Positions 1-9,133 are shown, counted from the stretch's first letter. The stretch: 64,000 nucleotides of DNA from Photobacterium proteolyticum (GCF_001939735.1 NZ_MJIL01000097.1:30835-94834); one strand, 5' to 3'. Numbers and translations: made by a program. Notes: generated from the letters alone by a model not told the origin.

Positions 1-69
1 AATTTTTCCTGCGCAACTATCTGAACAACTACTTATCCAGATTGGTATAAAGCATGAATCCGCTCAGTA

Positions 70-1290
70 TTAGTGCTTGGGAGTCAAGGTCGTCGTTTCA
101 TTGAGTATGTCGGCAAAATGATCAACAAAATACCGTCCCACCACCTTTCCTTCTCGATAATCCACTTCAAGATCGTCTTTATCACTCAATAATGCCCGGC
201 TGCGTAATGCTTTTTCCGGTGCTATCTGAATAACTTTCAGACCATCTGGCGGATTAAGCAAAAAACCATTGAGTTCATCATAAGAGCGGTAGTAACGGTT
301 AAGCATATCTATAATTTCTGCACTTTTACCTTTTCCGGTAATCGATAAGAATCGCTCTATATTATCTGCTGACAACAATCGCCAATTACTGTTTCGAGGT
401 GTAATGATTTGGCTGCAGTCATCGCCGGGTTCAATCGACTCATTGCCAGAATCATCATCCGGTTTGTCATTCCACAACTTCCACTGTTCAAGCCGCTGGG
501 TAAGATCACTTCTGATAGCCTTGACCCGATCGATCGACTGATTCAGGCTCAGCCTGTCAATATAGTCCGGCAGCACAGTTTCAATCTTTTCCCGCCAATC
601 ATTAAAGGTACTAGTCTCTCCCTCCGGCAGTTGTACCGGCTCAGTCCGAACCACCACCACCAAATCAGCGCCCCGTTGCCAGGCCTCTTTGACGGGTACA
701 GCCGCACTTACCCCGCCGTCTACCCATTCAAGATCACGTAAATTTACAGGCTGATTATAGATCACCGGAATGGCACAGGATGCGCGCAGCACTTCACGCC
801 AGTCACTATTGAACATTGGCAGGTAGATATCCTGAAGCGTATCTTTGCGCGTTGCACAAGCCAACGCGAGTCGATGCCTGAGTACCTGCCGGGCGGTCTT
901 AACATCAAGCTGCAACGAACCACCAGGCGCAACTGTTTCCAATGCCCAGTCCAGATTCATCGACTTTTGCTTGCTCAGGTATTTATATAAATTGAAGAAC
1001 TCATTGTCTGTGGTGTAATCGACAATAAACTGATAGCCAAACTTGTGTTGACGGCTTATAAACGAAGAAAGATTCAACGCACCTGCAGAGGTGCCGACAT
1101 AAAGCTCAAACGGGTCAAACCCAGCTTCCAGGAAGGCGTCAAAGACCCCGGCGGTAAAGATACCCCGCTGCCCTCCTCCCTGAACGACTAAGGCAATTCT
1201 TTTCTTCCTAGCCCCCAGAAGCTGCGAGGAAAAATTGTTAACAAGTTGTAGATCGGAATCACTTAAACTAAACGGCAGATGATTCACCAT
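70..1290 (-). CDS. Patatin-like phospholipase (YjjU-like)
   Basis: Probable serine lipid acyl hydrolase of 406 residues. The patatin fold is supported by the glycine-rich oxyanion motif GGGQRG at about residues 38-43, the nucleophile elbow GTSAG (Ser68) and the DGG motif with the catalytic Asp191. Only the N-terminal half is patatin; the roughly 200-residue C-terminal region is lineage-specific. There is no signal peptide, so it is probably cytoplasmic. The ATG is preceded by GGGGAG. It resembles E. coli YjjU more than the plant-type exported lipases, but the substrate cannot be read from sequence. It is transcribed away from its neighbours and appears monocistronic. Confidence 0.88.
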   Translation of the reverse strand: MVNHLPFSLSDSDLQLVNNFSSQLLGARKKRIALVVQGGGQRGIFTAGVFDAFLEAGFDPFELYVGTSAGALNLSSFISRQHKFGYQFIVDYTTDNEFFNLYKYLSKQKSMNLDWALETVAPGGSLQLDVKTARQVLRHRLALACATRKDTLQDIYLPMFNSDWREVLRASCAIPVIYNQPVNLRDLEWVDGGVSAAVPVKEAWQRGADLVVVVRTEPVQLPEGETSTFNDWREKIETVLPDYIDRLSLNQSIDRVKAIRSDLTQRLEQWKLWNDKPDDDSGNESIEPGDDCSQIITPRNSNWRLLSADNIERFLSITGKGKSAEIIDMLNRYYRSYDELNGFLLNPPDGLKVIQIAPEKALRSRALLSDKDDLEVDYREGKVVGRYFVDHFADILNETTTLTPKH

Positions 1291-1395
1291 AATCTCCCCA
1301 CATCAAAGAATACGAGAATTTACTGTCGACAGTGTACTATCCTTAGTTTAACCGAAACGGAACATTACTCTTAAAATAGCTAATTTATTAACCTG

Positions 1396-1485
1396 TTACG
1401 CAGTAACTGAGACTATCCCGAAGCTTAACAACACGGTCATGACAACAGCAACAGTGATAAGCGCGAACTTTAGATCAGTTTCCAT
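1396..1485 (-). CDS. ynhF: YnhF-family 29-residue membrane peptide
   Basis: Very short gene of 29 codons plus TAA. The product starts METDLKFAL and continues as a single hydrophobic helix of about 20 residues ending in VSVTA. The N-terminal pattern M-x-T-D-L-K-F followed by one transmembrane segment matches my recollection of E. coli YnhF, a small inner-membrane protein of unknown function. A purine-rich AGGGA lies about 6 bases upstream of the ATG. It sits alone between the patatin gene and a divergently oriented outer membrane protein gene. The assignment rests on motif and length only. Confidence 0.72.
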   Translation of the reverse strand: METDLKFALITVAVVMTVLLSFGIVSVTA

Positions 1486-1630
1486 AATTTATCCCTAGCA
1501 TTAATGATGTTTTAACATACTTTTAACTCTAGTTTAGGGTGAGTTCAAGCTTATGACTAATTAAAAAGCATCATTTTCGGATTACTGTCACAATAAGTTA
1601 TATGTTGAATCAGAGGAATAGAGTCAAAAA

Positions 1631-2233
1631 ATGAAGCTATCAATAATTGCAACTCTCATTAGCGCAGTGTTTACCTCCTTCGTTTCAAGCTCAGCATTCG
1701 CTGAAAATACCATTTACCTTACTCCCTATATCGGCTATAGCTTCTCAAACCAGATCACTGACGAAAACGGTATCGAGATCCGGCCAGAAAGTGATCCCCA
1801 TGCTGCAGTTGCAATTGAAACCGATATGGATCTCGGGCGTGTCGGATTATTCGTTAGCCACCAGCCTAATGAATATAGAGATATCCAGGGTGATGGCTCA
1901 TTCACTTATGTTCACCTTCAAAGCAGCCTTCGCTTTAACGCCTTCACTCACTGGGACTCTTTCTTCGGCGCCAGCCTCGGCGCGACTATCGTTGATGCCG
2001 AATGGTCAAAGGACGATCTGCTGTTCTCAGCCGGCCTCCTGGGTGGCCTTGAATACCGCATCAACAACAACACACGGCTTGTTTTTGAGGCCCGCTGGCT
2101 CGCAAACCTAATAGATGGCGATACTTCTGCTGTCTGTCAGCTGCCAACAGGCTCTCAAACCTGCCTTATCAGTATTGATTCAGAATGGCTTAGCCAACTT
2201 CAAACAAATGTTGGTGTTACGTTTTCTTTCTGA
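1631..2233 (+). CDS. Small outer-membrane beta-barrel protein
   Basis: Encodes 200 residues with a clear Sec signal peptide (Lys near the N terminus, hydrophobic core, cleavage probably after SSAFA at about residue 24). The mature part shows alternating polar/hydrophobic strands rich in aromatic and glycine residues and ends in a C-terminal Phe (VGVTFSF), the usual BAM recognition signature. The size fits an 8-stranded barrel of the OmpA/OmpW class, but I do not recognise a specific family. A Cys pair near residues 163 and 172 could form a loop disulfide. It is monocistronic, with a GGAATAG-type ribosome binding site about 9 bases upstream. Function unknown. Confidence 0.72.
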   Translation: MKLSIIATLISAVFTSFVSSSAFAENTIYLTPYIGYSFSNQITDENGIEIRPESDPHAAVAIETDMDLGRVGLFVSHQPNEYRDIQGDGSFTYVHLQSSLRFNAFTHWDSFFGASLGATIVDAEWSKDDLLFSAGLLGGLEYRINNNTRLVFEARWLANLIDGDTSAVCQLPTGSQTCLISIDSEWLSQLQTNVGVTFSF

Positions 2234-2622
2234 GTATTTGTTCTAAAGGCCGGATTATCTGGCCTTATAGAACCAGACAACCGTTAAGCGCTTAATTTTG
2301 ATGATTTATCAGTCAATATCGTCACTATAAAAAAATAATATTTCACCCTGCCCAATCTTCTGAATGCAGTTGTTTCTTCTATCTATTACCCCCACCACTT
2401 CGATCTTTGTGCGGTATATCGCAATTATCACAAAAGTTAACACCAAGGTATCACTCAGTTAACAAACCTACAGTCTATTGCTTTACATATTTTCTATGGT
2501 TAATCTCAAGTTATTAACGTGGTTGTTCAGTCCAGATCCCACGTTTCAGGAAGTAAATTTCTAGAATAAAACACTTTAAATTACTTGTTTCATAGAGTAT
2601 TGCAGTACATAAGGAGATGTTT
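2234..2622. other. Intergenic region with one hairpin
   Basis: No credible gene in this 389-bp stretch. A hairpin at about 2240-2273 (TTCTAAAGGCC pairing with GGCCTTATAGAA, one bulged base) follows the outer membrane protein gene and is the likely 3' end of that transcript, although it lacks a U-tract. The rest is AT-rich promoter-type DNA ahead of the symporter gene. Confidence 0.55.
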
Positions 2623-4104
2623 ATGAAACGCGAACAATGGGGCTCACGCGCAGGATTTATCCTGGCAGCAGTAGGCTCTGCTATCGGATTAGGGAACATT
2701 TGGCGTTTCCCATATATGGCTTACGAGAACGGCGGCGGCGCATTTTTTATTCCATACCTTTTCGCCATGTTAACTGCCGGTATTCCATTTATGATTATGG
2801 AATTCAGTCTAGGTCATAAACTTCGTGGTGCTGCACCTCGTGCCTTTTCAAAAATGGGCGGCAAGCTAGAGTGGCTGGGATGGTTCCAGGTATTTATTGC
2901 CGCGATTATTGCTGTTTATTACGTTGCGGTTATTGGTTGGGCAATTTCTTACCTAAGCTTTTCCTTCAACCAGAGCTGGGGAAGTGATACCAATGCCTTC
3001 TTCTTCGGCGAATATCTAATGCTGGGTGATAACTCACCGAGCAAGCTGGGTAGCTTACAGATCCATATCGCAATTCCAATGGCAATTGCGTGGGCAATTA
3101 CTTTTGCAGCCATCTTTACCGGCGTAAAAGGCGGTATCGAACGTGCAAGCAAGATCATGATGCCGTTACTATTCCTAATGGTTCTTGGCCTGATCACCCG
3201 TATCGTCTTTTTGCCTGGTGCACTAGACGGCCTGAACTATTTGTTCCAGCCTGACTTCAGCAAGATCCTGGATGCCAAGGTCTGGTCTGCAGCCTACGGT
3301 CAAATCTTCTTCACCCTGAGTGTCGGGTTTGCCATCATGATTGCATACTCTAGCTATCTGCCTGAAAAATCAGATATCAACAACAATGCCTTCATGACAG
3401 TTTTAATCAACTGTGGTTTCTCTATCACAGCCGGTGTTCTGATTTTCGGTGTACTTGGTTACATGGCCCAGGAGCAAGCGAAACCGCTAACTGAAGTGGT
3501 CTCAGCAGGGGTTGGTCTGGCATTTGTTACCATTCCGGCAGCCATCAACCTGTTACCGGCTCCGTATATCCTTGGTCCACTGTTCTTCCTGGCATTGGTT
3601 GTCGCAGGCTTGAGCTCGCATATTTCAATTATCGAGGCCGTCACCTCAGCCATCATCGACAAGCTGAACTGGTCACGTAAAAAAGCAGCTTCTATTGTCT
3701 GTGGTACCGGCTTTGTAGTATCAATGGCCTTTGCGACCAACGGCGGCTTGCTGCTACTGGACTTGGTCGATTACTTCATCAACAACGTAGCACTGCTAAC
3801 AAGTTGTCTGATTGAACTGGCGGTTATTGGTTGGCTGTTCAAGGTTGCCGATGTTCGAAGCTATGTGAACAACATCTCTGAATTCAGTATCGGCAAGTGG
3901 TTCGAGGTATGTATCCGCTTCCTGAGTCCTGCGATGCTGGCGGTTATTCTGGCAACGAACCTTGTCAACACATTCAACGACGGATATGGCGGCTATGCGA
4001 TGTCTGATCTGCTAGTACTGGGCTGGGGACTAGTGGCAGCAATGTTTGTTGTTGCGGTCATTATCAACCTGGCATCTAAACCACAATCTCATCAGGAGGC
4101 ATAA
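2623..4104 (+). CDS. NSS-family Na+-dependent transporter, large subunit
   Basis: Sodium:neurotransmitter-symporter-family protein of 493 residues, probably importing an amino acid by Na+ coupling. The N-terminal signature WGSRAGFILAAVGSAIGLGN followed by WRFPY is the TM1 Na+/substrate-binding segment of LeuT-like proteins, and about 11-12 hydrophobic helices follow. The start is placed at the second ATG because AAGGAG lies 6 bases upstream of it but abuts the earlier ATG at 2617. The gene is followed after two bases by a 33-codon gene for a MetS-like small subunit, an arrangement typical of methionine/alanine importers. The exact substrate is not determined by sequence. Confidence 0.9.
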   Translation: MKREQWGSRAGFILAAVGSAIGLGNIWRFPYMAYENGGGAFFIPYLFAMLTAGIPFMIMEFSLGHKLRGAAPRAFSKMGGKLEWLGWFQVFIAAIIAVYYVAVIGWAISYLSFSFNQSWGSDTNAFFFGEYLMLGDNSPSKLGSLQIHIAIPMAIAWAITFAAIFTGVKGGIERASKIMMPLLFLMVLGLITRIVFLPGALDGLNYLFQPDFSKILDAKVWSAAYGQIFFTLSVGFAIMIAYSSYLPEKSDINNNAFMTVLINCGFSITAGVLIFGVLGYMAQEQAKPLTEVVSAGVGLAFVTIPAAINLLPAPYILGPLFFLALVVAGLSSHISIIEAVTSAIIDKLNWSRKKAASIVCGTGFVVSMAFATNGGLLLLDLVDYFINNVALLTSCLIELAVIGWLFKVADVRSYVNNISEFSIGKWFEVCIRFLSPAMLAVILATNLVNTFNDGYGGYAMSDLLVLGWGLVAAMFVVAVIINLASKPQSHQEA

Positions 4105-4106
4105 CT

Positions 4107-4208
4107 ATGACATTCGGTGCAATCATCATGATGTTATTTGGTTTGGGCATCACATGGGGCGGAGCAGCATATTGCATCTCTGTCGCCATGAGAAAACAGA
4201 ACCAGTAA
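4107..4208 (+). CDS. MetS-type small subunit of NSS transporter
   Basis: 33-residue hydrophobic peptide, starting MTFGAIIMMLFGLGITWGG and ending in a basic polar tail (RKQNQ). One transmembrane helix is predicted. Length, hydrophobic profile and position directly behind an NSS transporter match the methionine/alanine import NSS small subunit family (MetS in Corynebacterium). GGAGG lies 10 bases upstream of the ATG, inside the 3' end of the large-subunit gene, so the two are translationally close and co-transcribed. It is followed by an intrinsic terminator. Confidence 0.85.
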   Translation: MTFGAIIMMLFGLGITWGGAAYCISVAMRKQNQ

Positions 4209-4234
4209 CAGTATTCGCTTGATACACATTTCAT

Positions 4235-4258
4235 AGAGGCTCTTCGGAGCCTCTTTTA
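4235..4258 (+). terminator. Intrinsic terminator of the NSS operon
   Basis: GAGGCTC and GAGCCTC arms around a TTCG loop, followed by TTTTATT. Stable GC-rich stem with UUCG tetraloop and U-tract. Confidence 0.85.
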
Positions 4259-4442
4259 TTTATCTGACTACCCTAACCTTTGCCTACCACTTATTGTCAA
4301 ACATCACAGTACAGATGCGAGATAAAAACTTTGCTAGCTGTGATTCATTCCCTTAAAGAATCCTTTTCCTTATCTCTATCATATCGTTACAATTGCATGC
4401 ACAAGCAAATATAATTAACAAAGTCGCACTCAAGGAAAGGCA

Positions 4443-4955
4443 ATGAAGTTACCTGCTATTTTACTCTCTCTCGCTCTACTCCCGTCGTCTGTACTAGCGG
4501 CATCTACCAGTTGTGAAAGTGACAAGTACCATCAGTATGTCGATGCTTCCCTATCGTGGTATCAAAGCCTGGTTGAACTGGCCGTGAAAAAAGATCAAAA
4601 CCTTGAAGACGTCGGTAAATGGTTCCTGGAAGGCCGCAAACACCATTTTGAATTAAACAGAGAAGCCGTTGACTGGTATCTGAAAAGCGACAAACAGCAG
4701 TTGGATCTGGAACAACCCATCGAAAGCTGGCTAAAACTAACCCAGCAAGATGTTAAAAACCTTGCCCAACAAGATAATGAACTTGGCCGTTTTGCCAAGA
4801 AAGCTTTCGATGATCGTCAAAGCAAGCCACACCCAAAGAACTATGAGCTGCGGAGTGCATTTGCTGATTTGCTGACTCATCCGGGCGACATCGACAAACC
4901 CTTAAATGCTTACAATGAAAAAATGACGGCCATTGCAGCCATTGAGTGTAAGTAA
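4443..4955 (+). CDS. Predicted periplasmic protein, unknown
   Basis: Encodes 170 residues with a typical Sec signal peptide (cleavage probably after SSVLA at about residue 19). The mature protein is mostly helical, rich in Lys, Asp, Glu and Gln. Two cysteines, one just after the signal peptide and one next to the C terminus, could form a disulfide tying the ends together. I recognise no family. AAGGAAAGGCA lies just upstream of the ATG. Monocistronic, and followed by an 11-bp hairpin. Function unknown. Confidence 0.7.
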   Translation: MKLPAILLSLALLPSSVLAASTSCESDKYHQYVDASLSWYQSLVELAVKKDQNLEDVGKWFLEGRKHHFELNREAVDWYLKSDKQQLDLEQPIESWLKLTQQDVKNLAQQDNELGRFAKKAFDDRQSKPHPKNYELRSAFADLLTHPGDIDKPLNAYNEKMTAIAAIECK

Positions 4956-4967
4956 TCATCTGCATAC

Positions 4968-4998
4968 ATCACCGGGAAATCGTCCCCTTCCCGGTGAT
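4968..4998 (+). terminator. Hairpin after the periplasmic protein gene
   Basis: ATCACCGGGAA pairs with TTCCCGGTGAT (11 bp, 9-base loop) thirteen bases after the stop codon. No U-tract follows, so it may be a weak terminator or a 3'-end stabilising structure. Confidence 0.5.
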
Positions 4999-5157
4999 AC
5001 TCCATATTCCATGGCGAATATCGAAGAGGCCATACCTAATAGCAAATTAGTGATTTGACCTTTCAATGACATAGCGTATTCTAGATTGGCGTATAAGTGG
5101 CTTTTTATTAATAAAGTCATAATCTTAAATCTCTTATGGCTTTGCAAGGAGCAATAA

Positions 5158-6135
5158 ATGAAGCCTATAAAACTCTGTCTCGTTGCCAGCTTTGTCTCGA
5201 CATCAGTCTTTGCCAACCAGGGGCTACAATGGTCACCGGGCTTTGGTGGTGACATATCAATACTGACAGGCTACACCAGCACCACATCGCAGTTTAATAC
5301 CGATAATAACGTCACGGCAGATCTGAACAATAACGGCGAGTCTCAGAGTGAGGGCTTCGTCAGTCCGCTAGGGACAATTAGCTACACCATGGCGCAGGCT
5401 GACAAGCAAATCTATTTTGGTACCAGCCGGTCCGATGTTGCACTGGGACGATTTCATGTCGAGCTGGGATACCGCCAGCGCATTCCTGACAACGGTCAGA
5501 TCAGTATCAGCTATGTGCCAGGCCTGCTCTCAAGCGACACATGGGAAGACCCTTTTGTCACCAACAGTCCGCGTACCGAAACTGACAGCACTATAAAAGG
5601 CGTACGCCTGCAATATGACCGCATTCTCGGCTCTAACTTTTCTATCGAGCTCTCAGGCGGCAAGCAGGAGGTTGATTCAGAAAAGAGTGGCCAAACCCTG
5701 ACATCAGAGCAACAGGCATTGCTGGAGCGTGAAGGCGATATCCTGTTTACTCAGCTCAGCTACCTCAAGCCAATCAACCGGGAACAGGTTTTCCGTACTG
5801 CTGTCAATTACACGCGTATTGCGGCCGATGGCGACGCCATGGCCAATAATACCTACGGTGCAGAGATCGGTATCATTCAGATGCTGCCAAGTTCGAGCCT
5901 GGCCTTGACTCTCAGCTATGATCTGGCTGATTTTGATGAAATCAACCCCGTCTTCAATGAGCGTCAGAAAGACAATCGCTGGGGTGTTTTCCTTGCCTAT
6001 GAATACCAGGAACCGTTTGGTTGGGAAAACTGGGGATTGGTTTCTCTGGCAGGTTATAATGAGAGTAACTCCAACATTAACTTCTATGACGAAGACGCCT
6101 TGCTGATTAGTGCAGGTATCAACTACAAGTTCTGA
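5158..6135 (+). CDS. Outer-membrane protein, probably DUF2860 family
   Basis: Encodes 325 residues with a signal peptide ending at about residue 20 (VFA/NQG). The mature protein has the alternating pattern of a beta-barrel and ends in NYKF with a terminal Phe. Segments such as GFGGDISILTGY, DKQIYFGTSRSDVALG and WEDPFVT match my recollection of the DUF2860 family found in Vibrionaceae; no function is established. A GGAGCAATAA ribosome binding site precedes the ATG. Monocistronic and closed by a clear intrinsic terminator. Confidence 0.72.
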   Translation: MKPIKLCLVASFVSTSVFANQGLQWSPGFGGDISILTGYTSTTSQFNTDNNVTADLNNNGESQSEGFVSPLGTISYTMAQADKQIYFGTSRSDVALGRFHVELGYRQRIPDNGQISISYVPGLLSSDTWEDPFVTNSPRTETDSTIKGVRLQYDRILGSNFSIELSGGKQEVDSEKSGQTLTSEQQALLEREGDILFTQLSYLKPINREQVFRTAVNYTRIAADGDAMANNTYGAEIGIIQMLPSSSLALTLSYDLADFDEINPVFNERQKDNRWGVFLAYEYQEPFGWENWGLVSLAGYNESNSNINFYDEDALLISAGINYKF

Positions 6136-6147
6136 TACAAACTCAAG

Positions 6148-6171
6148 ATTGGTCAATTGTGGCCAATTTTT
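6148..6171 (+). terminator. Intrinsic terminator
   Basis: ATTGGTCA pairs with TGGCCAAT (one G-U pair) around an ATTG loop, followed by TTTT. It lies 13 bases after the outer membrane protein stop codon. Confidence 0.8.
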
Positions 6172-6297
6172 GCACCTAGCTCTCTATTTACTGTTAAGTT
6201 GAACAGAAAGCTAAAATCATTTTTTTCGGGACAAGCATGGCAAATTGCATTAAATTAGCAACAATTTGCCAACTTTCACCTTAAGTAACAGCTAAAT

Positions 6298-7947
6298 ATG
6301 GCAGTTGATAACAGACAAGCCGATGCTTCCGAAGAGTCGCTGCATCGCATATTTACCGTGCCGGAGGCACCCGATTCGACACTAGGTCGAATTGAGAAAG
6401 AGATATCGGAAAACCTCAATGCGTTTTTGCAGACACATATCGCGGCACGCGAAAAGCCGCTAGCAGAGATCGAGAAGGATTTCTCTTCGGCTGACATCCC
6501 GGAGAACCCGTCTTTCGTCTCTGAACACACCCATTTTCTGCTCGACAAGCTCGTCGCTCAGTCGGTGCATACTTCCGCCCCGAGCTTTATCGGCCATATG
6601 ACATCGGCACTACCGTACTTTTTGATGCCGCTGTCAAAGATCATGATCGGGCTGAACCAGAACCTGGTGAAGATAGAAACCTCTAAGGCATTTACTCCGC
6701 TTGAACGTCAGGTGCTGGGTATGCTCCATAACCTGATCTTCAATGAGGAAGAAGCTTTCTATCAGCAGTGGATGCACAGTGCCAACCACTCTCTCGGGGC
6801 ATTTTGCTCTGGCGGTACTATCGCCAATATCACAGCCCTGTGGGTTGCACGCAACAATATACTCAAACCCGACGGTGAATTCCGCGGTGTTGCGCAGGAT
6901 GGTTTGTTCCGTGCGATGAAGCACTACGGCTATGATGATCTGGCTGTATTGGTATCAGAACGTGGTCACTATTCATTGAAAAAAGCCGCTGATGTCCTAG
7001 GTATCGGCCGTGATAGTGTCATCTCGATCAAGACCGACGACAATAACCGGGTTTGCCTCGATGAGCTAAACAAAACACTCAACTCACTCAAAGCGCGTAA
7101 CATCAAGCCCTTTGCTATCGTCGGTGTCGCCGGTACGACGGAAACGGGCAATATCGATCCGCTTGAACAACTTGCTGATATCGCCGAACAGCACGGTTGT
7201 CATTTCCATGTCGATGCCGCCTGGGGTGGCGCTACCTTGATGTCGAACAAGTACCGTACCCTTCTGAAAGGTATTGAGCGCGCCGATTCGGTAACGATTG
7301 ACGCCCATAAACAGCTTTATGTCCCTATGGGCGCGGGTATGGTCATTTTCAAAAACCCGGCCTTGATGACGGCTATCGAGCACCATGCCGAATATATTCT
7401 GCGCAAGGGCTCAAAAGACCTGGGCAGCCATACCTTAGAAGGCTCTCGCAGCGGAATGGCCATGTTGTTGTTTGCCAGCATGAACATCATTAGTCGTCCT
7501 GGCTATGAGATGTTGATAAACAACAGCATCGAAAAGGCCAAGTACTTTGCCCAGCTGATTGAGTCACACCCTGACTTTGAATTGATTTCAGAACCTGAGT
7601 TGTGTCTACTGACCTACCGATACGTTCCGGAAACCACCCAACGTGCGCTTAAAATCGCCACGCCGGCGCAAAGAGAAGAACTGCTGGACGCACTGAACGA
7701 CCTGACGAAGTTCATTCAGAAAAGACAGCGTGAATCAGGTAAGTCATTTGTCTCGCGTACTCGCCTTACTCCGGCGAAATGGGACAGGAAGATCACGACG
7801 GTGCTTCGAGTTGTCCTCGCCAACCCGCTGACTACAGATACAATCTTGAACGATGTACTTTGCGAGCAACAAGCGCTTGCAGCTGAAAGCGAGTTTAGTT
7901 TTCCAAAAATCGTCTCATTGACTAAGACAATTTTAGATAAACAATAA
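6298..7947 (+). CDS. panP: PLP-dependent aspartate 1-decarboxylase PanP
   Basis: Group II PLP decarboxylase of 549 residues. In bacteria lacking the pyruvoyl enzyme PanD, PanP makes beta-alanine from aspartate for pantothenate and CoA synthesis. Seen here: the cofactor-binding HVDAAWGG motif with Asp306, and the Schiff-base lysine in TIDAHKQLYVP (Lys338). The length and the N-terminal region fit the Vibrio/Shewanella PanP family better than glutamate decarboxylases, which it resembles in fold. The upstream ribosome binding site is weak. It stands alone between two terminators and is convergent with torR. Aspartate specificity is inferred from the family. Confidence 0.87.
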   Translation: MAVDNRQADASEESLHRIFTVPEAPDSTLGRIEKEISENLNAFLQTHIAAREKPLAEIEKDFSSADIPENPSFVSEHTHFLLDKLVAQSVHTSAPSFIGHMTSALPYFLMPLSKIMIGLNQNLVKIETSKAFTPLERQVLGMLHNLIFNEEEAFYQQWMHSANHSLGAFCSGGTIANITALWVARNNILKPDGEFRGVAQDGLFRAMKHYGYDDLAVLVSERGHYSLKKAADVLGIGRDSVISIKTDDNNRVCLDELNKTLNSLKARNIKPFAIVGVAGTTETGNIDPLEQLADIAEQHGCHFHVDAAWGGATLMSNKYRTLLKGIERADSVTIDAHKQLYVPMGAGMVIFKNPALMTAIEHHAEYILRKGSKDLGSHTLEGSRSGMAMLLFASMNIISRPGYEMLINNSIEKAKYFAQLIESHPDFELISEPELCLLTYRYVPETTQRALKIATPAQREELLDALNDLTKFIQKRQRESGKSFVSRTRLTPAKWDRKITTVLRVVLANPLTTDTILNDVLCEQQALAAESEFSFPKIVSLTKTILDKQ

Positions 7948-7979
7948 CAGCCGCGAAACTGCTAAAATGAGAGATAAAT

Positions 7980-8010
7980 AATAGCCAGGAAATAACACCT
8001 GGCTATTTTT
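7980..8010 (+). terminator. Intrinsic terminator of panP
   Basis: AATAGCCAGG pairs with CCTGGCTATT (10 bp, 8-base loop), followed by TTTATT. It begins 33 bases after the panP stop codon. Confidence 0.9.
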
Positions 8011-8013
8011 ATT

Positions 8014-8320
8014 AATGCCAAGCGCTCATTTTTTACCCACCCAGCCGCCTAAAATTCACCCACCTCAATCTATTGACAACATTTCGCAACCCGCAATATA
8101 AACAGCTAACAATCAAATAAGTGAACAACTCGACATTTATTTCTATGTCTAACATATAAATTTATTTAAAAAACACACGACTTGCATATTGATTTTTAAA
8201 ATTTAAACCGTTGTGACATCAATACTTTCAATAAAAAGCACAATTAGTTCACAACCTGTTTGTTAATAAAAATTAACAACCATTGACCAAGATCAATAAA
8301 AGCACCTTTATCAAGCCGAT
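8014..8320. promoter_or_regulatory. Convergent intergenic DNA with FNR-like box and palindrome
   Basis: Noncoding DNA between the convergent panP and torR genes. It holds a palindrome TGTTAAT-AAAA-ATTAACA at 8261-8278 and, five bases on, TTGAC-CAAG-ATCAA at 8283-8296, which matches the FNR consensus TTGAT-N4-ATCAA at 9 of 10 positions. No gene start lies at a plausible distance on either strand, so the target, if any, would be an unannotated RNA. Confidence 0.35.
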
Positions 8321-8353
8321 AAAAAAGCCGATACACAGGGTATATCGGCTTTT
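8321..8353 (-). terminator. Intrinsic terminator of torR
   Basis: AAAGCCGATA (8324-8333) and TATCGGCTTT (8343-8352) form a 10-bp stem. Read on the minus strand it is followed by a run of six T, as expected 67 bases after the torR stop codon. Confidence 0.85.
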
Positions 8354-8419
8354 ATATTTCAAATTGTTTCAGCCTGCCGGAATAATAATTTGAATATTCA
8401 TTCGACAATCATGGCTGGT

Positions 8420-9133
8420 TTAGTCACCAGCAAACATATAACCTTCACCGTGCACGGTGACAAAGATTTGCGGATTTTTCGGGTCTATTTCCATCTTTGA
8501 TCGCATTCGTCTAATCAGTACATCAATGGTGCGATCATTAGGTGCCTCGACGCGATGGCTGAGCATATTCAGAATACGTTCGCGGCTTAGAACCACATTT
8601 GGGTGAGAAGAAAATGCAACCAAAAGCTCGTACTCAGCCTTAGTGAGTTTTACAGGAACACCGTTATGGGTCAGTGCTCGCTTGTTGATATCGAACTGCC
8701 AGTCACCAAAGCGAATGATACTGTCTTCCTGCATTTCAACCATGGTTTCGTCGCGCGCTTTTTCTACTAAAGATATGCGCCACAACAAGTTTTTCACTCG
8801 GACAAGCAACTCGCGTAATTCGAAAGGCTTGGTAACGTAATCATCAGCGCCCATTTCCAAGCCGACGATACGATCAATACTATCGGTACGTCCGGTAACC
8901 AAAATAATACCGACTTCTGAGCGGCTTCTCAGTTCACGGGTTAATAACAGGCCATCTTCACCTGGCAAGTTAATATCAAGCATCACCAAGTCAATTTTCT
9001 CGCTCGCCATGATCTCACGCATTTGATCACCGCTCTCGGCCTGGCTTACTTTGTAACCTTCATTTTCAAAATACCCGACAAGCTTAGTGCGGGTAACAAT
9101 CTCATCTTCTACAACAAGTACGTGATGACTCAT
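8420..9133 (-). CDS. torR: TMAO response regulator TorR
   Basis: OmpR/PhoB-type response regulator of 237 residues that in E. coli activates the tor operon on TMAO. The receiver domain has the acidic pair E10/D9 region, phospho-acceptor Asp53 and Lys102 (YVTKPFELREL). The C-terminal winged helix ends in TVHGEGYMF. Segments such as GIILVTGR, VGLEMGADDYVTKP and RVKNLLWRI match E. coli TorR more closely than ArcA. The start is the internal ATG preceded by AAAGAGATAAAA; longer in-frame starts lack a ribosome binding site. It is divergent from torC. No torS or torT is adjacent, so its sensor must be encoded elsewhere. Confidence 0.88.
   Translation of the reverse strand: MSHHVLVVEDEIVTRTKLVGYFENEGYKVSQAESGDQMREIMASEKIDLVMLDINLPGEDGLLLTRELRSRSEVGIILVTGRTDSIDRIVGLEMGADDYVTKPFELRELLVRVKNLLWRISLVEKARDETMVEMQEDSIIRFGDWQFDINKRALTHNGVPVKLTKAEYELLVAFSSHPNVVLSRERILNMLSHRVEAPNDRTIDVLIRRMRSKMEIDPKNPQIFVTVHGEGYMFAGD

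Noticed and set aside
8248-8353. FnrS-like sRNA driven by the FNR-like box
   Set aside because: On the plus strand the torR terminator hairpin begins before a class II start site would fall; on the minus strand no -10 element at the right distance or FnrS-like sequence is visible.
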